This document shows, one piece after another, positions 34,147-43,464 of a stretch of 58,211 nucleotides of DNA. The notes under the pieces were generated by a model that searched no databases, was not told where the DNA came from, and was given only the letters and a program-made list of their open reading frames with translations. Source of the DNA: Streptomyces lanatus (GTDB lineage Bacteria; Actinomycetota; Actinomycetes; Streptomycetales; Streptomycetaceae); the NCBI RefSeq assembly GCF_014655715.1, contig NZ_BNBM01000020.1:139335-197545 (forward strand), in the 5' to 3' direction. The position numbers were made by a program, and so were the translations under genes. Each line of letters starts with the position of its first letter. The first letter of the stretch is position 1.

Positions 34147-35045
34147 GCACACTCACCGGGCACTCACCGCGCCGCGAACCGTGGACCGTCCTGCCGTGGC
34201 TGGCGACGCCCGCGCTGGTGGTCTTCGTCGGCTTCGCCGTGATTCCGCTCGTCGGGGTCTTCGCGCTGAGTTTCACCACATGGGACGGGATCGGCGCCAT
34301 CCACCCGTCGGGGCTGGCGAGTTGGCGTTCGGTGCTCACCAACCCCGGCCTGCCGCACGCCCTCTGGGTGACGTTCCTGGTGATGGTCGTGTCCTGGGCG
34401 TTTCAGACTCCGCTGAGTATTCTGCTCGGCACGTTCCTGGCCGGCCGCCAGCGCTACCGCGCGCTGCTGGGAGTGGTGTACTTCATCCCGCTGATGCTCA
34501 GCTCCGCGGCCATCGCGATCGCCTACAAGGCCCTGCTGGACCCCAACTTCGGGCTCGGCGCCGGGCTGAAGATCCACGTACTGAGCCAGGACTGGCTGGG
34601 GCGGCCCGGGCTCGCGTTCGGGGTCGTGATCTTCGTCGTCTCCTGGCAGTTCATCCCCTTCCACTCACTGATCTACCAGGGTGGGGTACAGCAGATCCCG
34701 AAATCCCTGTACGAGGCCGCGCAGTTGGACGGAGCCGGACGGATCCGGCAGTTCTTCAGCATCACGCTGCCCCAGCTGAAATACACCATCATCACCTCGT
34801 CCACGTTGATGGTGGTCGGGTCGCTGACCTTCTTCGACCTCATCTTCGTCCTGACCGAGGGCGGCCCCGGCGACGCCACCCGGGTCCTCGCCCTGGACAT
34901 GTACAAGCGGGGATTCCAGGCCAACCTGATGGGACCGGCCAGCGCCATCGCGGTCATCCTGGTCCTGGTGGGGCTGGCCCTCGCCCTGCTGCTGCGCCGG
35001 CTCGGGGGCCGGGACGCCGGTGCGAGCCAACTCGAGGGGGTCTGA
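34143..35045 (+). CDS. Sugar ABC transporter permease (MalF-type)
   Basis: A 300-residue permease with six membrane helices. Helix 1 is LPWLATPALVVFVGFAVIPL. The conserved EAA loop reads YEAAQLDGAGRIRQFFSITL and contacts the ATPase. LTEGGPGDATRVLALDMYKRGF is typical of CUT1 MalF-like subunits. It is translationally coupled to the binding-protein gene and one base from the next gene. No ATPase gene is present; CUT1 systems of Streptomyces usually share the ATPase MsiK. Confidence 0.92.
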   Translation: MSTLTGHSPRREPWTVLPWLATPALVVFVGFAVIPLVGVFALSFTTWDGIGAIHPSGLASWRSVLTNPGLPHALWVTFLVMVVSWAFQTPLSILLGTFLAGRQRYRALLGVVYFIPLMLSSAAIAIAYKALLDPNFGLGAGLKIHVLSQDWLGRPGLAFGVVIFVVSWQFIPFHSLIYQGGVQQIPKSLYEAAQLDGAGRIRQFFSITLPQLKYTIITSSTLMVVGSLTFFDLIFVLTEGGPGDATRVLALDMYKRGFQANLMGPASAIAVILVLVGLALALLLRRLGGRDAGASQLEGV

Positions 35046-35046
35046 C

Positions 35047-35943
35047 GTGACCACCATGCTCACCGAGCCGCGACGACCGCAGAAGCCCGGCCACCACGAG
35101 CGGCGACGCCACACCCGTCAGGCGGGCCGCCGGCGCAACTGGGCCGGCGGCCTGGCCGGATGGCTCTGGCTCGTCGTCGTCGCCGTACCCCTGTACTGGG
35201 CCCTCATCACCAGCCTCAAGGCCCAGAGCCGCTACTACGCGAGCAACCCGCTGGTGCCATCGGGCGACCCGACACTGGACAACTACCGGCTGGTCATCGA
35301 GTCCGACTTCTTTCGCTACTTCGTCAACAGCGTCGTGGTCACCGCCGGTGCCGTGGTGCCGGCGGTCGTATTCTCCTTCATGGCCGCCTACGCGATCGTG
35401 CGCGGCTGGCGCCTGCGGGTCCTGCGGGCGATGAACGGGCTGTTCCTCATGGGCCTGGCCATCCCGTTGCAGGCGACGGTGATCCCGGTCTACCTCATCA
35501 TCATCAAACTGCATCTGTACGACAGTTTGCTGGCGCTGATCCTCCCGTCGATCGCCTTCGCCATTCCGCTGTCGGTGCTGGTGCTGACCAACTTCATCCG
35601 CGACGTGCCCAAAGAGCTGTTCGACTCGATGCGGGTCGACGGCGCCACCGAATGGACGACCCTGTGGCGGCTGGCGGCGCCGCTCACCCGACCGGCCATC
35701 CTCACCGTCACCATCTTCAACGCACTGACCATCTGGAACGGATTCCTGTTGCCGCTGGTCCTCACTCAGAGCCCAGAGCGCCGGACCCTGCCGCTTGCAC
35801 TGTGGACCTTCCAGGGCCAGTACGGGGTCAATGTCCCCGCCGTTCTCGCCGCCGTCGTCCTCACGACACTGCCCGTCCTGGTCCTGTACGCGTTCGGCCG
35901 CCGCCAGTTGCTGAGCGGTCTGACCGCCGGATTCAGCCGTTGA
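35047..35943 (+). CDS. Sugar ABC transporter permease (MalG-type)
   Basis: A 298-residue six-helix permease. An N-terminal basic tail leads to WLWLVVVAVPLYWALITSLK. The EAA loop is FDSMRVDGATEWTTLWRLAA (a variant with D-S-M-R-V-D-G-A). WNGFLLPLVLTQ and the C-terminal FGRRQLLSGLTAGFSR are standard for CUT1 MalG-like subunits. The GTG start follows the previous stop by one base. It should pair with the MalF-type subunit to form the pore for the sugar bound by the lipoprotein. Confidence 0.92.
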   Translation: MTTMLTEPRRPQKPGHHERRRHTRQAGRRRNWAGGLAGWLWLVVVAVPLYWALITSLKAQSRYYASNPLVPSGDPTLDNYRLVIESDFFRYFVNSVVVTAGAVVPAVVFSFMAAYAIVRGWRLRVLRAMNGLFLMGLAIPLQATVIPVYLIIIKLHLYDSLLALILPSIAFAIPLSVLVLTNFIRDVPKELFDSMRVDGATEWTTLWRLAAPLTRPAILTVTIFNALTIWNGFLLPLVLTQSPERRTLPLALWTFQGQYGVNVPAVLAAVVLTTLPVLVLYAFGRRQLLSGLTAGFSR

Positions 35944-35981
35944 TCGACGCCGCTGCCATGCCCCCTGGCGGGCGGAGGAAA

Positions 35982-38363
35982 GTGAACGCCCACGTGACCG
36001 TAGAGAACACCCCGGTAATCCCCCTCTGGAACGACGCCACCCTTCCCGTCACGGCGAGAGTCGACGCCCTGATCGACGCGATGACCCTCCAGGAGAAGAC
36101 CGCACAGCTGTACGGAGTGTGGGTGGGCGCCTCCGATCAGGGCGGTGAAGTGGCCCCCCATCAGCACGACATGGAGGAGGTCGTCGATCTCGACGCACTC
36201 CTGCCCACCGGGCTGGGCCAGCTGACCCGGCCCTTCGGCACGGTCCCCGTCGACCCCGCCCTGGGTGCGCTCTCCCTGGCCCGCACCCAGACCCGTATCG
36301 CCGCCTCGAACCGCTTCGGCATCCCCGCTCTCGCACATGACGAGTGCCTGGCAGGCTTCGCCGCCTGGGGGGCGACCGCCTATCCCGTTCCGCTTTCCTG
36401 GGGCGCCACCTTCGACCCGGACACGGTCCGGCGCATGGCCGCCGCCATCGGCCGCGACATGCGTGCCGTCGGCGTCCACCAGGGACTCGCGCCCGTCCTG
36501 GATGTCGTGCGCGACGCCCGCTGGGGTCGGGTCGAGGAGACCATCGGCGAGGACCCGTACCTCGTCGGCACCGTCGGGACGGCATACGTGCAGGGCCTTG
36601 AGTCCGCAGGGATCGTCGCCACCCTCAAGCACTTCGTCGGCTACTCGGCCTCCCGCTCCGGTCGTAACCTCGCTCCCTCCTCCGTGGGCCCACGTGAGCG
36701 CGCCGACGTTCTGCTGCCTCCCTTCGAGATGGCGATCCGTGAAGGCGGCGCCCGGTCGGTGATGAACGCCTACACCGACACCGACGGCATGCCCTCCGCG
36801 GCCGACGAGGATCTGCTCACCGGGCTGTTGCGCGACACGTGGGGCTTCGACGGCACTGTCGTCGCCGACTACTTCGCCGTTGCCTTCCTGAAGACCCTGC
36901 ACGGCATCGCAGCCGACTGGGCGGGCGCCGCCGGGGCCGCGCTGCACGCGGGCATTGACGTCGAACTGCCCAATGTCAAGACGTACGGCGCGCCCCTGGC
37001 CGAGGCCGTCGCCGACGGCCGCGTGCCGGAGGCGTTCGTCGATCGCGCCGTGCGCCGGGTACTTACCCAGAAGGCGATGCTCGGCCTGCTCGACAAGGAC
37101 TGGGACCCCCAGCCGGCCGCGCTCGAGAGGGCCGACCTGGGCGACCCGGCCGCCCTGCGCGGCAAGGTCGATCTGGACCGGCCCGACAACCGTCGACTGG
37201 CCCGCGAGATCGCCGAGAAGGCGGTCATCCTGCTCAGCAACGACAGCACCCTGCCGCTGACCCGGCCGCGCCGTATCGCTCTGATCGGTCCCAACGCGGC
37301 CGAGCCCACGGCGGTACTGGGCTGCTACTCCTTCCCGCAGCACATCGGCGTCCGCCACCCCGGGACCCCACTCGGCATCGAACTGCCCACGCTGCGAGAC
37401 ACTCTCGCCGACGAGTTTCCCGAAGCCCAGATCACGGTCGCCCGCGGCACCGGAATCGACGACGGAGACCTCTCCGGCATCCGCGAGGCCGCCCAGGTGG
37501 CACGCGAGGCCGACATCGCCCTGGTCGTGCTCGGCGACCGCGCCGGGCTCTTCGGGCTGGGTACCAGCGGCGAGGGATGCGACGTCGAGTCGCTGGTCCT
37601 GCCCGGTGCGCAGCAGCACCTGCTCGACACCCTGCTCGACCTCGAGACACCCGTGATCACCGTGCTGCTCGCGGGACGGCCGTACGCCCTCGGCCGCGCC
37701 GTGGAGGAGTCCGCTGCGATCGTGCAGTCCTTCTTCCCGGGGGAGGAGGGCACGCACGCGATCGCCGGGGTGCTCAGCGGCCGCATCAATCCCTCAGGCC
37801 GTCTCCCGGTCAGTGTGCCGCGTGGGCCGGGCTCCCAGCCGGCCAGCTACCTCGGGGCGCGGCTCGCGCACGCCAGCGAGGTGTCCAACATCGACCCGAC
37901 CCCCGCGTTCGCCTTCGGCCACGGCCTGTCCTATACGCGATTCGACTGGGCAGACCTGACCGTGGACGCCCATGAGGCTCCGACGGACGGCGAGTTCACC
38001 CTCGCCTTCACCATCCGCAATACCGGCGGGCGGCCCGGAACCGAGGTCGTCCAGCTCTATCTGCACGATCCGGTTGCCTCCGTCGTCCAGCCGGTGCAGC
38101 GCCTCGTCGGCTACACCCGCGTCGAGTTGAAGCCGGGCGAGGCATGCCGCGTCCGTGTCTCACTCCCGGCCGACCTTGCCGCCTTCACCGGACGCGACGG
38201 TCGGCGCGTGGTCGAACCGGGCGAGCTGGAGGTCCGGCTGGCCGCCTCCAGCGCGGATCCGCGCCTGACCGCCACGGTCACGTTGACCGGTCCCGAGCGC
38301 CACGTGGATCACACGCGGCGCCTGCACACCAGGTTCGGGCAGGAGTCGGTTGCCCGGGCATGA
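35982..38363 (+). CDS. Glycoside hydrolase family 3, probable beta-xylosidase/beta-glucosidase (BxlA-like)
   Basis: A 793-residue intracellular GH3 enzyme without signal peptide. The N-terminal barrel has GQLTRPFGTVPVDP and ARWGRVEETIGEDPYLVGTV. KHFVGYSASRSGRN (216-229) holds the conserved KH. GFDGTVVADYF carries the nucleophile D296. The second alpha/beta domain (KAVILLSNDSTLPLTR; LGTSGEGCDVESL, probable acid/base loop) and a C-terminal fibronectin-III-like domain (GRPGTEVVQLYLHDPVASVV) follow. Several GTG/ATG starts are possible; the one given follows GCGGAGGAA closely. The segments YGVWVGA and EVAPHQHD recall Streptomyces BxlA beta-xylosidases. It would split the imported disaccharide. Confidence 0.88.
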   Translation: MNAHVTVENTPVIPLWNDATLPVTARVDALIDAMTLQEKTAQLYGVWVGASDQGGEVAPHQHDMEEVVDLDALLPTGLGQLTRPFGTVPVDPALGALSLARTQTRIAASNRFGIPALAHDECLAGFAAWGATAYPVPLSWGATFDPDTVRRMAAAIGRDMRAVGVHQGLAPVLDVVRDARWGRVEETIGEDPYLVGTVGTAYVQGLESAGIVATLKHFVGYSASRSGRNLAPSSVGPRERADVLLPPFEMAIREGGARSVMNAYTDTDGMPSAADEDLLTGLLRDTWGFDGTVVADYFAVAFLKTLHGIAADWAGAAGAALHAGIDVELPNVKTYGAPLAEAVADGRVPEAFVDRAVRRVLTQKAMLGLLDKDWDPQPAALERADLGDPAALRGKVDLDRPDNRRLAREIAEKAVILLSNDSTLPLTRPRRIALIGPNAAEPTAVLGCYSFPQHIGVRHPGTPLGIELPTLRDTLADEFPEAQITVARGTGIDDGDLSGIREAAQVAREADIALVVLGDRAGLFGLGTSGEGCDVESLVLPGAQQHLLDTLLDLETPVITVLLAGRPYALGRAVEESAAIVQSFFPGEEGTHAIAGVLSGRINPSGRLPVSVPRGPGSQPASYLGARLAHASEVSNIDPTPAFAFGHGLSYTRFDWADLTVDAHEAPTDGEFTLAFTIRNTGGRPGTEVVQLYLHDPVASVVQPVQRLVGYTRVELKPGEACRVRVSLPADLAAFTGRDGRRVVEPGELEVRLAASSADPRLTATVTLTGPERHVDHTRRLHTRFGQESVARA

Positions 38364-38440
38364 ACCGGGCGTGCGCGGTGCACGTCGCGGCAGTGGCAGC
38401 GCTGCGCACACGAGACCACGGGGCCAGGCGTGCGGTCGTC

Positions 38441-39628
38441 TCACAGCACGCCACGCTGGGCGAGGTTGCGCATCAGCGCTCGTACGCCGAACGTCCACGG
38501 CGCGGCCTGCTCGCTGGGGACGACGGTGTTGACCAGAGCGCCGAGCGGCGGGCTGGAGATCCGCACGATGTCGCCGTACTCGTGGGTGAAGCCCGCGCCG
38601 GGTGCCTGGCGGTCCTCGGTGGGGGCGAACAGCGTTCCGGTGAACAGCGCGAAGCCGTCCGGGTATTGATGGTGCGGACCGTGCGTGGCGGCCACCAGGT
38701 CCAGCACGTCGCGGCTGATCTCGCGCATGGAGCTGCTGCCGTGCAGTACATAGCCGTCCGTGCCGTCGACCCGCAGGTCGATGTCGAGCCCGCGTACGGT
38801 GTCGAGGCCGAAGCCGTCGTCGAGCAGGCGGATGAACGGGCCGATCGCGCAGGAGGCGTTGTTGTCCTTCGCGTGGGACAGCAGCAGGGCGCTGCGTCCC
38901 TCGATGTCGCGGAGGTTGACGTCGTTGCCGAGCGTCGCGCCGCGTGCCCGGCCGCGCGAGTCCACGACCAGGACGATCTCGGGCTCGGGGTTGTTCCACA
39001 CCGAGGCGCCGAGCACTCCGATATCGGCACCGGTGCCGACCGCGGACAGGACCGGGGCCTTGGTGAACACTTCCGGGTCCGGCCCGATCCCGACCTCCAG
39101 GTACTGCGACCACAGCCCTTCGGAGACGAGCAGTTCCTTGGCCTTGGCCGCTTCCGGCGATCCGGGGCGGATGCCGTCGAGGGCGCCGCCCACCAGTTGC
39201 TTCACGCGGGCTCGCACTCGTGTGGCCTGCGCGGGATCGCCGCCTGTGCGCTCCTCGATGACGCGTTCCAGCAGACTCCGCGCGAAGGTGACACCCGCGG
39301 CCTTGATCACCTGCAGGTCGATGGGGGCGAGCAGATGCGGAACGTCACGGCGGCCTGTCGGCGCCTGCAGTAGTTCGTCCAGGCGCCAGGTGTGTCCGCC
39401 GTCGGCCTCGCGGACGACCGCCGCCGCGTCGTCGCGTTCCATCAGGTCGGAGACGGTGGGGGCGATGGCCGTCAGGTCGACGACCTGCTGGCCGCGGACC
39501 GCGGCCACACACGGTCCGTTCTCTCCCGGGTGGTGGACGCGCGCGACGAGGGCGGCTCGGCCGGCGTCCTCCGGCAGGACGGAGCGGGCTGTGAGGACCG
39601 GACGAGGGCGCGCTGCTGCCGATTCCAC
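38441..39628 (-). CDS. FAH-family protein, probable 2-keto-3-deoxy-sugar-acid dehydratase
   Basis: A 395-residue protein with a C-terminal fumarylacetoacetase-fold domain: IKAAGVTFARSLLERVIEER, then VWNNPEPEIVLVVDSRGRAR, whose E-x-E with a later Asp form the metal site, and LGNDVNLRDIEGRSALLLSH. Length (about 390) and domain order match the XylX-type 2-keto-3-deoxy-D-xylonate (or L-arabonate) dehydratases rather than the short 280-residue FAH hydrolases. The GTG start follows AGGAG at good spacing. It lies 47 bases downstream of an IlvD/Edd dehydratase gene on the same strand, giving two consecutive steps of non-phosphorylative pentose oxidation. Confidence 0.8.
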   Translation of the reverse strand: MESAAARPRPVLTARSVLPEDAGRAALVARVHHPGENGPCVAAVRGQQVVDLTAIAPTVSDLMERDDAAAVVREADGGHTWRLDELLQAPTGRRDVPHLLAPIDLQVIKAAGVTFARSLLERVIEERTGGDPAQATRVRARVKQLVGGALDGIRPGSPEAAKAKELLVSEGLWSQYLEVGIGPDPEVFTKAPVLSAVGTGADIGVLGASVWNNPEPEIVLVVDSRGRARGATLGNDVNLRDIEGRSALLLSHAKDNNASCAIGPFIRLLDDGFGLDTVRGLDIDLRVDGTDGYVLHGSSSMREISRDVLDLVAATHGPHHQYPDGFALFTGTLFAPTEDRQAPGAGFTHEYGDIVRISSPPLGALVNTVVPSEQAAPWTFGVRALMRNLAQRGVL

Positions 39629-39675
39629 GATCGATGCTCTCCTGGATGCGAGGGGTGTGGTGACCGGGGGCGGAC

Positions 39676-41412
39676 TCAGTGGGAGTCGCGGGGGACCTCG
39701 TGTCCACGGCTTCCGCGAAGGAAACCGAAGTCGGCGCCTCGGTCGGCCTGTTCCACGTTCTGGGTGTAGAGCCAGGCGTAGCCGCTGGTGTGCCGTTCGG
39801 CGGGGGCCTGCCACCGCTGCCGGCGCCGGGTGAGCTCGACGTCGTCCACGTCCAGGCGCAGGGTCCGGTTCGGGACGTCGAGGACGACGGGGTCCCCGTC
39901 CCGCACCAGGGCGAGAGGCCCGCCGACGGCGGCCTCGGGCGCCACGTGCAGGACGACCGTCCCGTACCCGGTGCCGCTCATCCGGCCGTCGCAGATGCGG
40001 ACCATGTCCGTGACACCCGCCTTCAGCAGCTTGGCGGGCAGCGGGACGTTGGAGACCTCGGGCATGCCCGGATACCCCTTGGGGCCCGCGTTGCGGATGA
40101 CGATGACGGTGTTCTCGTCGATGTCGAGGTCCGGGTCGTCGGCCACCTCGTGGTAGGCCTCGGGGGAGTCGAAGACGCGGGCGGGACCGCGGTGGGTGAG
40201 CAGGTGCGGTGACGCGGCGGACTGCTTGATCACGGCGCCGTCGGGGCACAGGTTGCCGCGCAGCACGGCGGTACCGGTGCCGGCCGGCTGGAAGGGGGCG
40301 TCGAGGCCGGTGATGACGTCGGAGTTGACGCATTCGGCGTTCTCGGTGTTCTCGGCGATGGTGCGTCCGGTGACCGTGATCTGTTCGCCGTGCAGCAGCC
40401 TGCCGCGTAGCAGCTCGGCCATCACTGCAGGCAGCCCGCCCGCGTAGCAGAAGTCCTCCATGAGGTATGTGCCGCTGGGCATCAGGTTGACCAGGGTCGG
40501 CACCGCGCGGGCCAGGTCGTCGAAGTCCGGCAGACGCAGGTCGACGCCGACACGTCCGGCGATGGCGGTGAGATGGATGATCGCGTTCGTGGAGCCGCCG
40601 ATGGCCGCGTTGACCCGGATGGCGTTCTCGAACGCCTCGCGGGTCAGGATCTGCGAGGGGCGCAGCTCCTCCTCCACCATCCGTACGATGCGCTGCCCCG
40701 CCGCCTGCGCGGTCTCCATCCGCCGGGAGTCGACCGCGGGCCAGGCCGCCGAGCCCGGCAGCTGCATGCCGAGCGCCTCGGCCATGCAGGCCATCGTCGA
40801 GGCGGTCCCCATCGTCATGCAGTGGCCGTTGGAGCGGGCCATGCACCCTTCCGCGAAGAAGCACTCCTCCTCGGTCATCCGGCCGGTCTTCAAGTCCTCT
40901 TCGAACTTCCACACGTGGGTGCCGGATCCCACGTCCTGGCCCCGGTACTTGCCGTTGAGCATCGGTCCGCCGGTGACCATGACCGCGGGCAGATCAACAC
41001 TGGCGGCGCCCATGAGCATGGCGGGGGTCGTCTTGTCGCAGCCGGACAGCAGCACGACACCGTCGAGGGGATTGGCCCGGATCAGTTCCTCGACCTCCAT
41101 GGCCATGAGGTTGCGGTACAGCATTGCCGTGGGGCGCATCAAGGTCTCGCCGGTGGCCATCGTGGGGAACTGGAGCGGCAGGCCGCCCGCCTGCCACACT
41201 CCGCGCTTGACGGCTTCGGCGACGCGTGTCAGATGCGCGTTGCACGGGGCGAGTTCGGAAGCACTGGTCGCGATACCGATGACGGGACGCCCGTCGAACA
41301 CCTCGTGCCCGAATCCCTGGTTGCGCATCCAGGAGCGATACACCATGCCGCTGCGGCCTTGAGCGCCGAACCACGCCTGGCTGCGGCGGCTCGTGTTCTG
41401 ACCATCAGTCAT
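39676..41412 (-). CDS. IlvD/Edd-family sugar-acid dehydratase (arabinonate/xylonate type)
   Basis: A 578-residue dehydratase. The three Fe-S cysteines are seen in ASELAPCNAHL, LLSGCDKTTPAMLMGAAS and FAEGCMARSNGHCMTMGTAS. MEDFCYAGGLPAVMAELL and GPKGYPGMPEVSNVPLPAKL are typical of the arabinonate-dehydratase branch rather than of IlvD proper. The ATG follows GGGAG. It should dehydrate an aldonate (L-arabinonate or D-xylonate) to the 2-keto-3-deoxy acid used by the FAH-type enzyme downstream. It is divergent from an FCD-type GntR regulator, with a perfect palindrome between. Confidence 0.88.
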   Translation of the reverse strand: MTDGQNTSRRSQAWFGAQGRSGMVYRSWMRNQGFGHEVFDGRPVIGIATSASELAPCNAHLTRVAEAVKRGVWQAGGLPLQFPTMATGETLMRPTAMLYRNLMAMEVEELIRANPLDGVVLLSGCDKTTPAMLMGAASVDLPAVMVTGGPMLNGKYRGQDVGSGTHVWKFEEDLKTGRMTEEECFFAEGCMARSNGHCMTMGTASTMACMAEALGMQLPGSAAWPAVDSRRMETAQAAGQRIVRMVEEELRPSQILTREAFENAIRVNAAIGGSTNAIIHLTAIAGRVGVDLRLPDFDDLARAVPTLVNLMPSGTYLMEDFCYAGGLPAVMAELLRGRLLHGEQITVTGRTIAENTENAECVNSDVITGLDAPFQPAGTGTAVLRGNLCPDGAVIKQSAASPHLLTHRGPARVFDSPEAYHEVADDPDLDIDENTVIVIRNAGPKGYPGMPEVSNVPLPAKLLKAGVTDMVRICDGRMSGTGYGTVVLHVAPEAAVGGPLALVRDGDPVVLDVPNRTLRLDVDDVELTRRRQRWQAPAERHTSGYAWLYTQNVEQADRGADFGFLRGSRGHEVPRDSH

Positions 41413-41504
41413 GTCGTCACTCCCGTGGCTCTGGCGTCGTCCGCTTGGAGATGAGGCGCTGAGGTGCTGTCGGGTGAGGGCCCGCAAGCCGTACTCTGGC
41501 ACTC

Positions 41505-41519
41505 AATCATTAAATGATT
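41505..41519. promoter_or_regulatory. Perfect palindrome, probable GntR (FadR-type) operator
   Basis: AATCATTAAATGATT is an exact 7-1-7 palindrome, AT-rich in a GC-rich genome, in the 139-base gap between the divergent dehydratase and GntR genes. Size and symmetry fit FadR-subfamily sites. Confidence 0.7.
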
Positions 41520-41551
41520 CGATGAATGGCGTCCAGGGGTGAGCAGAGATC

Positions 41552-42268
41552 GTGGTGCACTTCCTGACCATGCACCAGCGCGTGGTCGACGAACTCGGGC
41601 GGCGCATCGTGGGTGGCGCGTGGGAGCCCGGGGATCCGTTGCCGGTGGAGGACACACTGGCGGCCGAGATCGGTGTCAGCCGCGGCGTGTTGCGGGAGGC
41701 GGTCAAGGCACTGGTGGCCAAGGGGATGCTGCACGTACGCCCGCGCACCGGCACACGCGTGCTGCCCCCGGAGCAGTGGAACCACCTGGACCGTGACGTG
41801 CTGCGCTGGAAACAGGCCGGGGACGCCACGGCTCTGCTGCGCGACACGGGTGAACTGCGCCGGATCGTCGAGCCCGAGGCGGCCCGGCTCGCCGCCGGCC
41901 GGGCCGGCTCCGACGATGTACGAGCCCTGTACGACGCCCTGGCGGCCATGGAGGCCGCGGCGGCGACCCCGGGCCGCAGCGGCTATGTCGAGGCCGACAT
42001 CGCCTTCCACCGGGCCCTGCTCGACGCCAGCGACAACCGGCTGCTCGGCTCACTTGGCCGCGCTGTCGGCATCGCGCTGGAACACAGCTTCCTCGTCAGT
42101 ACCCAGACCCCCGGTGCGGTGGAGGCTTCGTTGCCGCGCCATCGCGCCATTGTGGAAGCCGTCGAGGCCCGCGATCCTGCGGCCGCGACGGCCGCCGTAC
42201 TGGCGATTATCGACGCCGCCGAACAAGAGATCGCCCAGTCGCCCGGACTGCCGAGCGACGTCGCATGA
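41552..42268 (+). CDS. GntR-family regulator, FadR subfamily (FCD domain)
   Basis: A 238-residue regulator. The winged helix is VVDELGRRIVGGAWEPGDPL, then AAEIGVSRGVLREAVKALVA and the wing KGMLHVRPRTGTRVLP. The FCD effector domain (RIVEPEAARLAAGRA, EADIAFHRALLDASDNRLLG, HRAIVEAVEARDPAAA) carries the D/H residues that bind a metal and carboxylate ligands. It is divergent from the sugar-acid dehydratase genes and probably represses them until an aldonate or keto-deoxy acid is present. GTG start without a strong ribosome-binding site. Confidence 0.88.
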   Translation: MVHFLTMHQRVVDELGRRIVGGAWEPGDPLPVEDTLAAEIGVSRGVLREAVKALVAKGMLHVRPRTGTRVLPPEQWNHLDRDVLRWKQAGDATALLRDTGELRRIVEPEAARLAAGRAGSDDVRALYDALAAMEAAAATPGRSGYVEADIAFHRALLDASDNRLLGSLGRAVGIALEHSFLVSTQTPGAVEASLPRHRAIVEAVEARDPAAATAAVLAIIDAAEQEIAQSPGLPSDVA

Positions 42269-42663
42269 CCTGTCACGGCTGCGACCGTGCAGTGCTGCGG
42301 GCAGCGGCGCGGAAGCGGTCGACGCCAACGGAATCTTTGCCTTGCCCGGCGGGCAGGGCGACCGCAGTTGGCGCGACGGAGGCGCCGGCCGAGCAGGGAA
42401 CGTGCCGAGCGCGGTCTTACACCGGCCACGGCCGGCGATCTTCGGCTGGCGTACCGCTCGTCGAGCACCGCCGCCTGCCCTTCGGCATCGACACAAAATC
42501 ACCACTCACGCAGACGGCCTACCCGGCCGCCCTCGCAGAGTTGATCCGCGCCGTCGTCGAGGGCCGGGGCGCCGAAGTTGTCGACTGGTGCCGGGGATAT
42601 TCCGGAGTCGATCATCGATCCCGCGGGACGTGGACCGAGGGTGTGGTTCCAGCAGGTTCCGAA
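42269..42663. other. Intergenic stretch, decayed sequence
   Basis: About 395 bases between the GntR gene and a truncated glyoxalase-like fragment. A plus-strand frame runs through it into the fragment but shows no domain, so it is probably decayed or rearranged sequence. Confidence 0.4.
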
Positions 42664-42876
42664 CCGAAGGTCGCCAAGAACCGGTGGCACTTCGACCTGA
42701 AGGTCGGTCGGGGCCATGACGTCCCACTCGACGTCCGCGCACAGGGGGTCAAGGCTACGGTGGAACGGCTGGTCAAAGCTGGTGCCACCGTGCTGCGGAT
42801 CAAGGATGAGCCGGACATGGGGCTCTACGCCACCGCTGTGCAGGACCCCGAAGGCAACGAATTCGACGTCGTCTGA
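42664..42876 (+). pseudogene. VOC/glyoxalase-like protein, C-terminal fragment
   Basis: The last 70 codons (PKVAKNRWHFDLKVGRG, VERLVKAGATVLRIKDEP, AVQDPEGNEFDVV) match the second half of Glyoxalase_6-type VOC proteins, with the metal-binding H and the final PEGNEF motif. The N-terminal half is absent and the upstream frame does not resemble it. It is probably a dead fragment. Confidence 0.65.
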
Positions 42877-42897
42877 GGTCCGTTGTGACCGGGCTGG

Positions 42898-43165
42898 TCA
42901 CAGCCACTCGTTCACGGCCGTGACCAGCGCAGTCGCCTCGTGGACCGGGCCAGGAACGACGGCCGGCCGCCGCGGGTGCTGGAGCTGTCGATCCGCATTC
43001 AGTAGAACCGAGTCCTGCTCGCGCAACCTCGGCTCGGCGGTGCGGCTGACGCGCTGGGTGCCCAGGACGTTCACGTCGTACAGGGTCGCGAACTGCTCGA
43101 CGGTCACGCCTCGGCTGCGCCCAGGACCATGTGCTCGATGTTGTGCACGGCCACGTGTGCGGCCC
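42898..43165 (-). pseudogene. Short-chain dehydrogenase (SDR) fragment, frameshifted
   Basis: On the minus strand AHVAVHNIEHMVLGAAEA (the NNAG-like strand) is followed in another frame by TVEQFATLYDVNVLGTQRVS and RTAEPRLREQ, the helix with the conserved N-V-x-G-T of SDR enzymes. The catalytic S-Y-K part is missing, as is the NAD-binding N-terminus. Confidence 0.65.
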
Positions 43166-43296
43166 AGGACGGCGGGGGTTCGGGGGTTCGGGGGGCCTCG
43201 CCCGGCTCCTCGGCGAGGGCCGGGATGCCGGCGGCGATCCGGCCGATCCGCGGAGTGAGGCGGCTCCGTCTTGGCTGATTCGTGACCTCTCGGCCA

Positions 43297-43312
43297 GTTG
43301 GTCTATACCAAG
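43297..43312. promoter_or_regulatory. dre-like site upstream of the PQQ-type dehydrogenase gene
   Basis: GTTGGTCTATACCAAG is an almost perfect dyad matching the DasR-type core TGGTCTAGACCA with one change. It lies about 155 bases before the dehydrogenase start, 32 kb from the DasR-like gene. Chance is possible, but the core match is as good as at the sites near the regulator. Confidence 0.5.
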
Positions 43313-43464
43313 CGTGCTGTGTCCCCGTATCCTCATCCGTAGCCGGCCAGTAGCACACCGCTCTCTCCCCCCCCACCCGCACCAGGTTGCGTGTTGGCGC
43401 CAGCGGCACTGCACGACGAGCCTCGGCGGCCGCGCACCTGATCACCGCCTCCAGGAGGAACACG

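Noticed and set aside
35766..37757. 663-codon minus-strand open frame
   Set aside because: Antisense shadow of the GH3 gene and the second permease; no motif and no ribosome-binding site.
38441..40912. An 823-codon minus-strand frame joining the FAH-type gene to upstream sequence
   Set aside because: Upstream of the GTG at 39628 the frame is a shadow of the IlvD/Edd gene in another frame; the FAH gene has its own ribosome-binding site.
43182..43464. A plus-strand gene from 43131 overlapping the dehydrogenase start
   Set aside because: Pro/Arg/Gly-rich translation without a domain; the dehydrogenase start has a strong AGGAGG and signal peptide.
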